Shown here one piece after another: positions 1 to 8,559 of a stretch of DNA of 42,005 nucleotides. The notes under the pieces are model-generated. The model was not told where the DNA came from. It made no database searches and saw nothing but the letters and a program-made list of their open reading frames with translations. This DNA comes from a candidate division FCPU426 bacterium. GTDB taxonomy: Bacteria; Oederibacteriota; Muellerivitia; Muellerivitales; Muellerivitaceae. The stretch's first letter is position 1. Every line of letters begins with the position of its first letter. Location: contig DAIDGV010000009.1 in assembly GCA_027452205.1 (NCBI GenBank), forward strand, positions 1 through 42,005, read 5' to 3'. The position numbers were made by a program, and so were the translations under genes.

Positions 1-51
1 TGTGTGCTCCAACCCAGTATTTCGCCATGTCCAGAGCATGCCATAACTTCT

Positions 52-98
52 TGCCTGCGGGCCGACAAAATCTCTCGGCCCTCCGGGCAGCCATTCAT
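52..98 (+). other. Structured RNA-like hairpin, possible IS200/IS605-type right end
   Basis: A stem GGGCCGA (59-65) pairs with TCGGCCC (75-81). It is extended across an internal loop by TGCC (52-55) with GGCA (86-89). A perfect terminator-type hairpin follows immediately. A complex hairpin followed by a GC-rich hairpin and a T-run resembles the right ends of IS200/IS605-type elements that encode TnpB guide RNAs, but that comparison is from memory and no transposase or tnpB is present. The rest of 127-548 is AT-rich and I see no supported gene in it; the small open frames there look non-coding. Confidence 0.35.
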
Positions 99-126
99 CC
101 CCAGGCTTAAAAGCCTGGGGTTTTCT
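99..126 (+). terminator. Strong rho-independent terminator-like hairpin
   Basis: CCCCAGGCTT (99-108) and AAGCCTGGGG (111-120) form a perfect 10-bp stem with an AA loop, followed directly by TTTTCT. It would stop plus-strand transcription entering from the left edge. Confidence 0.7.
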
Positions 127-548
127 GGCAAGTTTTATAAATTTAGTGCTCTTAAAACATTCGATTTTCCAGCGCTATTTAAACCAGCCAATGATGTGAA
201 ATTACCAAAACCATTTATCGATACAAGTTTTATTGATCGAAAATGATCCACAACCACCTTCGAGATAATTTGCATGGATTTATTTTTCCTAATCTAGATT
301 TTCATTAAAAAAACAAGTCTGCCTTTTCCCGAACCCACTAATTGCTAAACAGGATCAGTATTCCCCTTTTCTGCCAAAACAATTGGTGCTTTAACACCTC
401 ATTTAAAAAACTCGAAAACAAAAGGACGATGGCCAACATTACCATTATTATTCCTTGCACACCCGAAACCCAAATTCAGCGACAAACCTCAAAGTGGACA
501 GCAGTAGCCAACTCCTTTCCTATTCGTTAAAACAAAATCTATCTCTAC

Positions 549-2384
549 TTAATTTTTGGCCAACGCCTCATCTAAAAGATTTGCAACTTCCCTTAGAGTC
601 TCCGGCTTATTTTTTAATAACCATTTAGTTAATTGAACCGAATGCAAAGTTTTGGAAAACTCAGCCGTTCCATCTGAAATAAAGCTAAATAAATCACTCA
701 AGAACTTTGCACCATCAACGTAAACAGTCCAGTTTGACGGCGTTTTACACGCCAATTTATAAAAGGAGCAATCGGCTTTGTAATAAGCTTTATCCAACTT
801 GTTTTGCTCTATCCAATCATCGATATCTTTGACGCTTTTTTGAACATCAATAAAGATTGAATGAATTGCTTGTGAATCGATTAAATAATTTTCAAACATC
901 ACCCTTTTCAGAAGTTTAACAAGTTCAGGATTTTCTTTAGCTAGTTCTTCTCGCACTTCCCTTGCCGCACCCATTTCCCTATCAAAAATAAAAGCCAAAG
1001 CCCTGGGCATCAAAGATTCACCAGCGGATAATTGCCTGTAAATCTGAAACACTTTCCTAGCATGCCGCCCCTCTAAATCCCCAGTTTGCACAACACTGGT
1101 TAATGTGGTTCCATTCATTTTTGACGTACATAATTTCAAAATAATTTCAGGGAAACATTTTTCCTCGGTTTTACCTTCAACCCAAATAACATTATCAGCC
1201 CCGAACACATCCGAAAAACTTGAACCAATGTCAGATAACAACGATTGCATTTTCAACGTCTCACTTGCCTTAAATGCAGAAAGATCACTCGATTTACGTT
1301 TCTGATCCCAAACCACTGAGATGATATTCGGATTTCCACAAGCATTTATTGTTCCCGGGGAGTGCGTTGAAACAATGTACTGATGTTGAGGATATTCGCG
1401 CAATATTTCAAAAAGCTTCTTAACTGCACCAGGATGCAAAAAACTGTTGGGTTCATCTATGAAAATAATCCTGGGGAATTCAGACGTTAAAACAACGTAT
1501 AAAAGTGACGCCACTTGACTTATCCCGGTTCCGGACATTGTCAGTGGAACAGCCAGATCTTCTCTTTCAGAAACCATTTCATGTTGCCAAACATTCGCAC
1601 GAACTCTATCTCTTCCGACGATTTTAACGGTTATCCCATCTATTTGAGGAAATACCCGTTTTAAAGCTGCGTTGTATCGTTTATATCTTTCCGGATTACT
1701 TTGCAGCGAATCCAAAACTTCAGGAAGATTACTTGCGTCATTTGCCAAAACTGCGGTTTGGCCCGGAACACACTCTCCAACCTTCATTCTTTCGGCTTTA
1801 AAAAAATACATTTGTTGTTCGACAACGTTTGCAAATTTGTTCCAAATATCTTCTTCTAGATTTACACCGGTTGCACCAACCGGTTTGAAAACTTCGTCAT
1901 CAAATTGATACCTAAGCATTTTTTGATTGTTTGGCGACACTTCAATACCAAAATTTGGAAAATTGGTTTTCTCCTTAATAACTGTATTGGCTCCAGAATA
2001 TTTGACTACGAATTGAAATAAATCTCTGAACAAAAAATCGGTCATAAACAACTCATAGTTAACATCATTAGGAGTGAACGGCACACAAATTCCAAATACT
2101 TGGTTTTTCAAAAAAGTTCTAAAAATATTCAACAATTCATACTTTTTCAACTCAAACAAAATTTCAGAACTCGAAACGGTTGAAGAGCTAAATGTTTGTG
2201 GCGTCGGCATTGTTTCAATTGTTTTGTGAGGGATCGAAGTGAAATTGCGGCTCAGTATTTCTAATAGCGCTGTTTTTCCAACATTGTTCTGACCAACAAC
2301 AACATTAAATCCAGGCTGAAATTCAACTTCCTTTGTTTTCCAAAACGATTTGTAATTCTCGATTTTTGCTTTTCTTAAATACAT
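549..2384 (-). CDS. OLD-family ATP-dependent nuclease (AAA ATPase + TOPRIM)
   Basis: The 611-residue protein has an N-terminal ABC/SMC-like ATPase: Walker A GQNNVGKT at 31-38, a signature-like SGTGISQ segment near 280, Walker B IIFIDEP near 309 and a YIVSTHS switch His just after. A C-terminal TOPRIM-like region follows, with VIWVEGKTEEK near 400 and FIFDREMG near 466. This is the domain order of OLD nucleases, which cut DNA and occur in phage-exclusion systems (P2 Old, GajA of Gabija, other single-gene defences). The start is supported by AAGGA six bases upstream. No UvrD-like GajB partner is adjacent; the next gene is ParB-like on the other strand. The gene is much more AT-rich than the central genes, suggesting horizontal acquisition. 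The family is clear; a defence role is inferred. Confidence 0.85.
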   Translation of the reverse strand: MYLRKAKIENYKSFWKTKEVEFQPGFNVVVGQNNVGKTALLEILSRNFTSIPHKTIETMPTPQTFSSSTVSSSEILFELKKYELLNIFRTFLKNQVFGICVPFTPNDVNYELFMTDFLFRDLFQFVVKYSGANTVIKEKTNFPNFGIEVSPNNQKMLRYQFDDEVFKPVGATGVNLEEDIWNKFANVVEQQMYFFKAERMKVGECVPGQTAVLANDASNLPEVLDSLQSNPERYKRYNAALKRVFPQIDGITVKIVGRDRVRANVWQHEMVSEREDLAVPLTMSGTGISQVASLLYVVLTSEFPRIIFIDEPNSFLHPGAVKKLFEILREYPQHQYIVSTHSPGTINACGNPNIISVVWDQKRKSSDLSAFKASETLKMQSLLSDIGSSFSDVFGADNVIWVEGKTEEKCFPEIILKLCTSKMNGTTLTSVVQTGDLEGRHARKVFQIYRQLSAGESLMPRALAFIFDREMGAAREVREELAKENPELVKLLKRVMFENYLIDSQAIHSIFIDVQKSVKDIDDWIEQNKLDKAYYKADCSFYKLACKTPSNWTVYVDGAKFLSDLFSFISDGTAEFSKTLHSVQLTKWLLKNKPETLREVANLLDEALAKN

Positions 2385-2645
2385 AACAAATCCTTACACA
2401 TTAATTTCCGTATTAAGAACCAAACTCGATAAACAGTAAACAAAGGGGGCAAACAGTTTATACCTTGGCTATTCCCCGCCCCATTGCCTTTCAAACCTAT
2501 CGGTTTTCCCTTTTACACCCAATCCTTAAAACGGTACAGGCCAAAGGTTTAACGAAAACCTTACAATCCTTATTTTCCACTTAGCACCCGGGAATGGGTT
2601 TTTATAAATTTCTCTCATCTTTCATTCCATTCTGCGAGGTGTCTT

Positions 2646-4301
2646 ATGACTCTACCTACTGGTTTTCCCTATCCGTTGAACCAAGAGGTTCAAATACCCT
2701 TGGAACAGGTCATCCCCAACCCCAACCAACCCCGGCAGTTCGAACACCCGGAAGAGATCCAGTTATTGGCCGCTTCCATGAAGGCCAAAGGCCAAGAAGT
2801 GGCCGCCCGGGTCAGGCCCCTAACCGAGGCAGAACGGGCCGCCCACCCCGGCGCCTGGGTCATGCTGATTGGCGGGCATGGCCGGCGCGAAGCCGCCTTG
2901 CTGAACCAGTTTAAGACCCTCAAATGCACCATTGAGGATATCACCCCCGAAGAAGCCATCAGCGCCGCCGCCCGGGACAACAACATTCGGGATATGCACT
3001 GGTGGGAATGGTATCTGGTCATTGAACAGGTGGATAAGGCCTCTCAGAAGACCCAAAGGGACATAGCCAACGAGTTGGGTCAGACCCAGACCAGGGTTAA
3101 TTGGGCCTTAAAGATCACCAAAACCCTCAACCCAGCCGCCCGAACCCTGGTTAAAGAAAATCTTCAAAAAACCCTTAAAAATGATGATTACGATGTAATC
3201 ACGAAAAATAAGGGTTTTTCGATCACCGAGCGAACCCTGCTGACCCTGGCCGGGTTAGAAGACCCTAATCAGGTCCAACAGGCCCTTCAGGTGGTCTTAG
3301 ACGACTATTTGACTGCTGACCAGACTAAAGCCTTGGTCGCCTGGGTCCAGGCGGGCAACCCGGCGGATAGCTTTAATCCCAAGGTAGTTAAGCCAACCCC
3401 CAAGCCTCAAGCTCTCAAGCCCGTCCATGCGACCCCAACCGCCGAAGCCGAGCCAGTCACGGAAACCCCGACCCCTGCTCACTCTGCCAGCCATACGACC
3501 AACCACCCGCCCAAGGCCGCTCTAGCGCAGGCGCCCAAATCGGCTGCTACCCATGGATCGGAAATGGGCTCCGCTGAGACCGCCCTCTACGAAGCCGTCG
3601 CGGGGGTATCGGTGGTCGCCAAGATCAGGTCCAAGATCAAAAAGGGTGAAAGGCCGAACCTATTCGAAGTGTTCCTTTTGGCCGGGTACAACCTTTGGCG
3701 TGGGCTGGTCTGGCTGGTCAAGAACAGCTTCCGGCTGACCAAGCAGGCTGTGAAATGGACCTTCAAGGCCGTCAAGATGACTTGGAAGCTATTGCGCGAA
3801 AGCCTGGAGATAGTCGGCCTCTATAAGTATGTTCGGGCCGTCTTCGTCTTAGGGTTCGTCATCACCCTTTTGTTCGGCGGTTGGTATATTCATACCCACG
3901 GTACTGGGGCCGTAGTGCATCTGGTCTATTCGAAGCTGTTTTCTGCTTCGATCAGTACGCCTGCCCCAGCACCCATTGCGCCAACGCCCCAATCCACTGT
4001 TCAGTCGGTCGAAGCTATCCCCACGGCTGTAACGACAGTGCCCACAGCGATGTCCCAAACGGTTCCGGAGCCTCACCATCAGAAGATGGCGGCAATCACC
4101 GCTGCCGATTCGTCTTCTCAGGGTACTTTGACAAGTACCCCCGAATCAGCACAACCAAACCGCAGGTCTCAGCTTGTGGCTTCGACCCAGGTGCCCACCA
4201 CTGTTCCTAAAAAGAACGGCGATATGCTGACCCAAGCCGCTGGTGCGGCACCGGGGGTTGTCCAAGCGGCAAACGGAATTAAGAGCCTCTTCGGGTTATA
4301 G
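2646..4301 (+). CDS. ParB/Noc-like protein with C-terminal membrane segment
   Basis: 551 residues. Residues about 10-110 are a ParB N-terminal-type domain, with IPLEQVIPNPNQPR as box I and GGHGRREAALL as a variant of the GERRxxA nucleotide-binding box. A helix-turn-helix follows (TQRDIANELGQTQTRV, about 138-155). A Pro/Ala/Thr-rich linker (about 240-300) leads to basic amphipathic helices rich in Lys and Trp and then one hydrophobic segment (about 397-416). A second Pro/Thr-rich tail completes the protein. The start is set by GAGG seven bases upstream. No parA or parS-like site is adjacent, so this is probably not the chromosomal partition ParB. The ParB family is known to bind CTP and DNA. 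The architecture suggests a membrane-tethered DNA-binding protein, but its role is unknown. Confidence 0.75.
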   Translation: MTLPTGFPYPLNQEVQIPLEQVIPNPNQPRQFEHPEEIQLLAASMKAKGQEVAARVRPLTEAERAAHPGAWVMLIGGHGRREAALLNQFKTLKCTIEDITPEEAISAAARDNNIRDMHWWEWYLVIEQVDKASQKTQRDIANELGQTQTRVNWALKITKTLNPAARTLVKENLQKTLKNDDYDVITKNKGFSITERTLLTLAGLEDPNQVQQALQVVLDDYLTADQTKALVAWVQAGNPADSFNPKVVKPTPKPQALKPVHATPTAEAEPVTETPTPAHSASHTTNHPPKAALAQAPKSAATHGSEMGSAETALYEAVAGVSVVAKIRSKIKKGERPNLFEVFLLAGYNLWRGLVWLVKNSFRLTKQAVKWTFKAVKMTWKLLRESLEIVGLYKYVRAVFVLGFVITLLFGGWYIHTHGTGAVVHLVYSKLFSASISTPAPAPIAPTPQSTVQSVEAIPTAVTTVPTAMSQTVPEPHHQKMAAITAADSSSQGTLTSTPESAQPNRRSQLVASTQVPTTVPKKNGDMLTQAAGAAPGVVQAANGIKSLFGL

Positions 4302-4329
4302 CCCAACCTTTTTGCCTTCAGGTTTTAGG

Positions 4330-4354
4330 TATAATTTCGGCAATTAAAAGGGAG
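4330..4354 (+). promoter_or_regulatory. -10 box and Shine-Dalgarno for the DUF1569 gene
   Basis: TATAAT at 4330-4335 is a perfect -10 hexamer, followed by GGGAG at 4350-4354, six bases before the ATG at 4361. No convincing -35 lies at normal spacing. The gene can be transcribed on its own even though it sits 59 bp after the ParB-like gene. Confidence 0.5.
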
Positions 4355-4360
4355 ATACCT

Positions 4361-4825
4361 ATGGGACAGAGACGCGAATTAAGGTTCAAGACTTTGAAGG
4401 ATGCCAGGGCCGAACTCAAGCGGTTAGAAAAAGGCCCCGTCGTGACGACCGGCAACTGGTCCTACTATCAAATACTCGACCATCTTCAAGTCAACGCGGC
4501 CCGCAGCATGACCGCTTTCCCATCCTTGAGGTCTTGGTGGCTAAGACGGTCGATCGGTCCCCTGATCCTGGCGGTCATCCTGAAACAGGGATTGATCCCG
4601 ACCGGGACTGGGGCGGTCATCGGCGCAAAACCAAAAGTAAAAGGAAACGAGAAAAAGGCCTTGGCGGACTTGCGCAAGACCCTGGCCGATCTGGAGAAGC
4701 ACGAAGGCCCCTGGGCCGAGCACCCTATTTTTGGAAAAATGAACAAAGAAAAGTGGCTCCGCCTGACACCCATCCACATAGCCAACCACTTGGGTTGGGC
4801 CAAACTCAAGACGGATAAACCCTGA
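4361..4825 (+). CDS. DUF1569 (DinB-like four-helix) protein
   Basis: 154 residues. The segment YYQILDHLQVNAARS near the N-terminus and LTPIHIANHLGW near the C-terminus are typical of DUF1569. This is a branch of the DinB/YfiT-like four-helix bundle, where three His (one in the first motif, two in the second) can bind a metal ion. The start follows a good Shine-Dalgarno and -10 box. It is probably a soluble cytoplasmic protein of unknown reaction; related DinB-fold enzymes are thiol- or metal-dependent transferases. It is the last plus-strand gene of this small cluster. Confidence 0.75.
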   Translation: MGQRRELRFKTLKDARAELKRLEKGPVVTTGNWSYYQILDHLQVNAARSMTAFPSLRSWWLRRSIGPLILAVILKQGLIPTGTGAVIGAKPKVKGNEKKALADLRKTLADLEKHEGPWAEHPIFGKMNKEKWLRLTPIHIANHLGWAKLKTDKP

Positions 4826-4957
4826 AAATATAGATGGATTTTAAACAGCGAGATCAGCTCTTGAGGGACGCTTCCCCAGGGTCTATTTGAATTCGACACA
4901 GGCTTTATGTACATCGGCCACAACGGCTCTGGTCAACTCCCAACACGACCAAAAACC

Positions 4958-5173
4958 TCAATAGGTCGAACTAGGAGCAACGATCCCCATGTATTTGGCC
5001 GGTTCATAGGGCGCAGGCGTAGGGCCCGAACCTGCAAAGGGGTTTGAATGGGTATAAGCCTTTCCATTTCCATAACCCGGATTAGCCGCGCTCGATCCCG
5101 AGCCCGTCGCGCAACCAGAAGCGCACAATGCGAACTTTGAACTTAAGACAATCCAAAAATAGAACCGTTTCAT
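4958..5173 (-). CDS. Small predicted lipoprotein
   Basis: 71 residues from the ATG at 5173, which is preceded by GGAG nine bases upstream (an ATG twelve bases further up would overlap that site). A basic hydrophobic leader (MKRFYFWIVLSS) leads to a lipobox-like ASGC, so the mature protein would be about 50 residues, lipid-anchored, and rich in Gly, Ser, Pro, Tyr and Asn without recognisable fold. No homologue family is recognised. It is isolated between the plus-strand DUF1569 gene and a degraded thiE fragment. Confidence 0.5.
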   Translation of the reverse strand: MKRFYFWIVLSSKFALCASGCATGSGSSAANPGYGNGKAYTHSNPFAGSGPTPAPYEPAKYMGIVAPSSTY

Positions 5174-5222
5174 AGACAACTCCATCTTTTTAATTCTTTA
5201 TCCATCTACAAAACCCAAGCGA

Positions 5223-5321
5223 CTAACCCTTCAGCGGATACTTCCCCAATATCTGTTTGAACTCAGCGGTAGCCTGCTTCACATTGCTCGCACCCACGAT
5301 ACCCGTAACCACCGCCACCTC
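5223..5321 (-). pseudogene. Degraded 3' fragment of a second thiE
   Basis: Read on the minus strand, this encodes VAVVTGIVGASNVKQATAEF and then the QILGKYPLKG end with its stop codon. It aligns with the last ~32 codons of the intact thiE at 6475-7137. The DNA matches over about 100 bp with scattered, mostly codon-neutral differences and a small indel at the upstream limit. Similarity ends abruptly there and no start exists. It is either the remnant of a duplicated thiE or of a thi cluster later split by the NHL-lipoprotein gene. The rest of 5186-5469 shows nothing else recognisable. Confidence 0.8.
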
Positions 5322-5469
5322 GCAAGTCGGTTCAGGTCAACCGCAAGACCCACAAACACCATTTTATTGATGCACTAAATTCCTGATACCCCGTCTAGAA
5401 GGCAATGATGGACAAGATCAGATAGTTCGATCGACCATCTTAAAGATCCCTTTTTTTGAGGCTAAACCT

Positions 5470-6444
5470 ATGCATTATCGAAATTCATTCCCAATCTGGG
5501 CTGTGGTGCTTGCCCTGGGGTTCGGTCTTTCGGCAACCGCATGCAGTAACCACTACTCGGTCTCTCCCTTTGGCGCTTCTACTCCAACACCGACGACAAC
5601 GGTGCCCACGCCTCCCACAGCCACACCCACATCTTCCTATTCGGCCCCCTTGACGGTACTGAACTTAGGTTCTTATCAGCCGCTCGATGTGGCGGTCAGC
5701 AGTGCGGGTAACATCTTTATGGCCGCCGCGAATGGCCCTGGCACTTTTTTCGTCAAAATGGATCAGTCGGGTAATGTTCTTTCTTCCACACCTACGAACA
5801 GCTCCTATGTCGCTGCAAACAGCCTCAACGACATTTACTACTCTAATATGGACGAGGTGACGGACGGGTTGGTCTTCGTCAATTCCCTCACGACCACTTG
5901 GCCCTCGACGACCATTCTCGGTTCAGCGGTTAATTTGTCGAACAACAATCACACTTTCATTTGGAGCAGCACGGTACTCCCTCAAAGCTTCAACATTGCC
6001 GAACTCACTCCTTCGGGGGCCGTGTCAGTAAGCTCTACCTACAGCGCTGGTTGGGGTGTTGATGAAATGGAAAACCCTAGGGCCTTGGCCCTAGATTCTT
6101 CGGGTTACATGTATATCGCCGACTGGAGCGGGTCGCAGAATCGCATAGAAAAATACTCCCCCATAGGGAGCACTATCAATTACATCTCTTGGGGAAGTTG
6201 GGGAAACGGCCCCGGCTATTTCCGTGGTTGTGACGGCATCTGTGTTTCTCCCGCGGGTTATGTCTATGTAGTGGACGCGAACAATGGGGTCGTCCAGAAA
6301 TTTGACGAGAACGGCAATTACCATGCCACTTGGGCCACCAGTAATCCCGCGCTGCTATTGCCTAAAGGTATTTGCTCTGATTCTTCCAACAATCTTTACC
6401 TTGCCGACTGGGGAAATAACCGGATCGTCAAATTCAATTTTTAA
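5470..6444 (+). CDS. NHL-repeat beta-propeller lipoprotein
   Basis: 324 residues. The leader ends in the lipobox-like ATAC (Cys about 25), followed by a Pro/Thr-rich spacer, so it is probably anchored in the outer membrane or periplasm. The C-terminal half carries NHL repeats: NPRALALDSSGYMYIADW, then GICVSPAGYVYVVDANNGVV, then PKGICSDSSNNLYLADWGNN. These predict a beta-propeller. GAGG ten bases upstream supports the ATG. NHL propellers bind proteins or glycans or are enzymes; nothing here decides which. The gene separates the thiE remnant from the intact thiE and converges on it with 30 bp between the stops. Confidence 0.8.
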   Translation: MHYRNSFPIWAVVLALGFGLSATACSNHYSVSPFGASTPTPTTTVPTPPTATPTSSYSAPLTVLNLGSYQPLDVAVSSAGNIFMAAANGPGTFFVKMDQSGNVLSSTPTNSSYVAANSLNDIYYSNMDEVTDGLVFVNSLTTTWPSTTILGSAVNLSNNNHTFIWSSTVLPQSFNIAELTPSGAVSVSSTYSAGWGVDEMENPRALALDSSGYMYIADWSGSQNRIEKYSPIGSTINYISWGSWGNGPGYFRGCDGICVSPAGYVYVVDANNGVVQKFDENGNYHATWATSNPALLLPKGICSDSSNNLYLADWGNNRIVKFNF

Positions 6445-6474
6445 GCGATCCTGCGGAAAAACCTGCAACACCAA

Positions 6475-7137
6475 CTAACCCTTCAGCGGATACTTCCCCA
6501 ATATCTGTTTGAATTCAGTAACAGCTTGTTTCACATCCGACGCACCCACAATGGCCGTCACTACCGCCAGGCGCCTCGCGCCCGCGTCCAAGACCTCGGC
6601 GGCGTTATGCTGCTTGATACCGCCAATGGCGAAATAAGGCGGGGCTTCTTTCCATTGGGCGACTTGTTTGACATAACTCAAAGTGACCGGCGGAACCACG
6701 TTCTTCTTGGTCTGCGTGGGATAAACCGGACCGACCCCAATATAATCCGCCCCGTCCGCCAGGGCTTTTTGGGCTTGGGCCATCTCATGGGTCGAAATAC
6801 CGATGATCTTGCCGGGCCCCAAGATCTTGCGGGCCTCTTCTACCGGCAGGTCATCCTGTCCTAAATGTACCCCGTCGGCATTGACCAATTTGGCGATATC
6901 CGGACGATTGTTGACGATGAAAAGAGCGTTGTGGCGCTTGGTCAAAAGACGCACCTCTTGGGCAACTTTGAAGAGTTCCCAGTCAGTCATGGAATATTCA
7001 CGCAGTTGAACGATATCGACCCCGCCCTGGAGCGCTTCCTCGACCACCGAAGTGGTCGTGCGGCCTTTCGAAAGCTCTTGGTCCGTGACTAGATAGAGCC
7101 GAGACTCACGAAGGCTTTCGATCAAGCTAGAGCACAT
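6475..7137 (-). CDS. thiE: Thiamine phosphate synthase
   Basis: 220 residues, normal length. ThiE joins HMP-pyrophosphate with thiazole phosphate to give thiamine phosphate. Its TIM-barrel motifs are all present: NADGVHLGQDDLP, IGISTHE, GADYIGVGPVYPTQTK with the phosphate-binding loop, and FAIGGIK. It is last in the order thiS-thiG-thiE, 204 bp downstream of thiG with a palindromic repeat in between, so it may depend on read-through or on its own promoter. thiC, thiD, thiF and thiH are not in this window. Confidence 0.95.
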   Translation of the reverse strand: MCSSLIESLRESRLYLVTDQELSKGRTTTSVVEEALQGGVDIVQLREYSMTDWELFKVAQEVRLLTKRHNALFIVNNRPDIAKLVNADGVHLGQDDLPVEEARKILGPGKIIGISTHEMAQAQKALADGADYIGVGPVYPTQTKKNVVPPVTLSYVKQVAQWKEAPPYFAIGGIKQHNAAEVLDAGARRLAVVTAIVGASDVKQAVTEFKQILGKYPLKG

Positions 7138-7212
7138 ATCGCACCTGACAAAAAAATTTACGACCTACAACCAGATCTTGCCGCCAAAACCTACCTCAAA
7201 AAAGTCCCTCTT

Positions 7213-7313
7213 TAGCCACAGATACAGGGGATGAATGGGATGAACAACAATTCACAATTCAAAATTAAGAATTCAGAATTATGGTTTCTTATTTATCCCC
7301 TGCATCCGTGGCA
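7213..7313. repeat. Dispersed palindromic repeat, CCACAGATACAGGGGAT type (copy C)
   Basis: The left arm GCCACAGATACAGGGGAT (about 7215-7232) faces the right arm ATCCCCTGCATCCGTGGC (about 7295-7312) as an imperfect inverted repeat. The arms match those of the copy at 24184-24370. The centre is different: it contains AATTCAAAATT/AATTCAGAATT units instead of the CCGCCGATGAAC core. It fills the thiG-thiE gap. Confidence 0.7.
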
Positions 7314-7341
7314 AGACAGCCCTTGTTTTGGCTTTTGCCGT

Positions 7342-8136
7342 TCAGAAATCCTTTTGAGGGGTCGAGGCTTGGGCGTAGAGTTTTTTAGGGATACGGCCCG
7401 CCAAATAGGACAAGCGGCCCGCTTCGGTGGCGTTCTTCATGGCATAAGCCATCTTCAAGGGATCTTTTGCGTGGGCAATGGCCGTATTTAGCAGTACCGC
7501 GACCACGCCTAATTCCATGGCGATGGCCACATCCGAGGCTGAACCCACGCCCGCGTCGATCAAGACCGGGCACTTGAGTTTCTCAAGGATGATGCGGATG
7601 TTATTGGGATTGAGCACACCCTGGCCTGAACCGATAGGCGAACCCGCAGGCATGACGGCGTGGGCCCCTGCCTGTTCCAACTTTTGGGCCATGACCGGGT
7701 CGTCCGACGTGTAGGTCATGACCGTGAAACCTTCCTTGACCAGGATCTTGGTGGCTTCCAAGGTTTCGATCGGATCCGGCAAGAGGGTTTTTTCGTCATG
7801 AAGCACTTCCAACTTCACGAAATCCGAGATACCCGTCGCGCGGGCCAAATGGGCTACCCGAATAGCTTCCTCAGCGCTATAACAACCCGCCGTATTGGGG
7901 AGCAAGGTATATTTTTCAGGATCAATAAAATCCAAAAGGGTCTTTTCGCCCTTGCTGTCCAAATTCACCCGGCGCAAGGCCACGGTGACGATCTCCGTGC
8001 CCGAGGCCTCCAAGCATTCGGCCATGGACTCGTTCGTGGGGTATTTCCCCGTCCCCACCAGGAGTCGGGAAGTGAAGGTTTTTCCGTTAATTTGATAAGA
8101 GTCTTGGTCTTGGATCTGTTTTAAGGTTGTTGCCAT
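7342..8136 (-). CDS. thiG: Thiazole synthase
   Basis: 264 residues. ThiG condenses deoxyxylulose phosphate, dehydroglycine and ThiS-thiocarboxylate into thiazole phosphate. Family marks seen: [12 protein letters not shown] at the N-terminus, [17 protein letters not shown] with the Schiff-base Lys, [12 protein letters not shown], and [21 protein letters not shown] binding phosphate. Full length. It lies 110 bp after thiS; the gap holds two partial ATTCAAAATTC units. The C-terminus runs slightly beyond the conserved barrel ([14 protein letters not shown]). Confidence 0.95.
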   Translation of the reverse strand: MATTLKQIQDQDSYQINGKTFTSRLLVGTGKYPTNESMAECLEASGTEIVTVALRRVNLDSKGEKTLLDFIDPEKYTLLPNTAGCYSAEEAIRVAHLARATGISDFVKLEVLHDEKTLLPDPIETLEATKILVKEGFTVMTYTSDDPVMAQKLEQAGAHAVMPAGSPIGSGQGVLNPNNIRIILEKLKCPVLIDAGVGSASDVAIAMELGVVAVLLNTAIAHAKDPLKMAYAMKNATEAGRLSYLAGRIPKKLYAQASTPQKDF

Positions 8137-8246
8137 TTGCTTCTCCGATTCAAAATTCTACTTCGTCGCGTTTGCTCTTTGGTTTTATCCCGCCTTAAGG
8201 TCTTAGCCTTCCAATTCAAAATCCTGGATTCGGCGCGATAGCGCCG

Positions 8247-8447
8247 TTACCCGCCTCCCACGAATTGGATGAGCTCGATCTGGTCGTTCTCGCTCAGGTT
8301 CAAACCGCCCCTTTGATCCATCGGAACGATCTTTCGGTTCACCTCGGCCACCACGGTCTCGCGGCGAACCCCCAACTGCTGGATCAATTGTTCCAACGTC
8401 AGCGGTTGGCCGAAATTTTTGGTCTCTCCGTTCACGATCAGTTTCAA
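8247..8447 (-). CDS. thiS: Sulfur carrier protein ThiS
   Basis: 66 residues with a ubiquitin-like beta-grasp sequence ending in GGG. The C-terminal Gly-Gly is adenylated and thiocarboxylated to deliver sulfur to ThiG. The start codon is TTG at 8447, with GGTGGGG just upstream; no ATG fits the N-terminus MKLIVNGE. First gene of the local thi group. I looked for a TPP riboswitch upstream (CTGAGA/ACCTGA boxes on the minus strand) and did not find one; the upstream gap instead holds a palindromic repeat. Confidence 0.9.
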   Translation of the reverse strand: MKLIVNGETKNFGQPLTLEQLIQQLGVRRETVVAEVNRKIVPMDQRGGLNLSENDQIELIQFVGGG

Positions 8448-8492
8448 AGATTCCCCACCTCGAAATTAAAACTCACAACAAAGGCCATTTCA

Positions 8493-8559
8493 CTTTGATG
8501 AACATTGATGAAACCTGACGAAGACTGGGTTCATCAAGATTTATCATTCCTTATCAAAG
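8493..8559. repeat. Palindromic repeat, TTTGATGAACATTGATGAA type
   Basis: The left arm CTTTGATGAACATTGATGAA (8493-8512) is imperfectly complementary to the right arm TTCATCAAG plus ATTCCTTATCAAAG (8530-8559). A related element lies at 20381-20442 upstream of tgt. Lies between thiS and the small coiled-coil gene. Confidence 0.55.

Noticed and set aside
4-246. 80-codon frame at the left edge
   Set aside because: It runs through the two hairpins and the terminator; no Shine-Dalgarno and no protein-like pattern.
342-530. 62-codon plus-strand frame
   Set aside because: No ribosome site, no recognisable pattern, AT-rich spacer; chance frame.
2594-2914. 106-codon frame overlapping the ParB-like gene start
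   Set aside because: Shadow frame; low-complexity Arg/Pro/Gly composition from GC-rich coding sequence in another frame.
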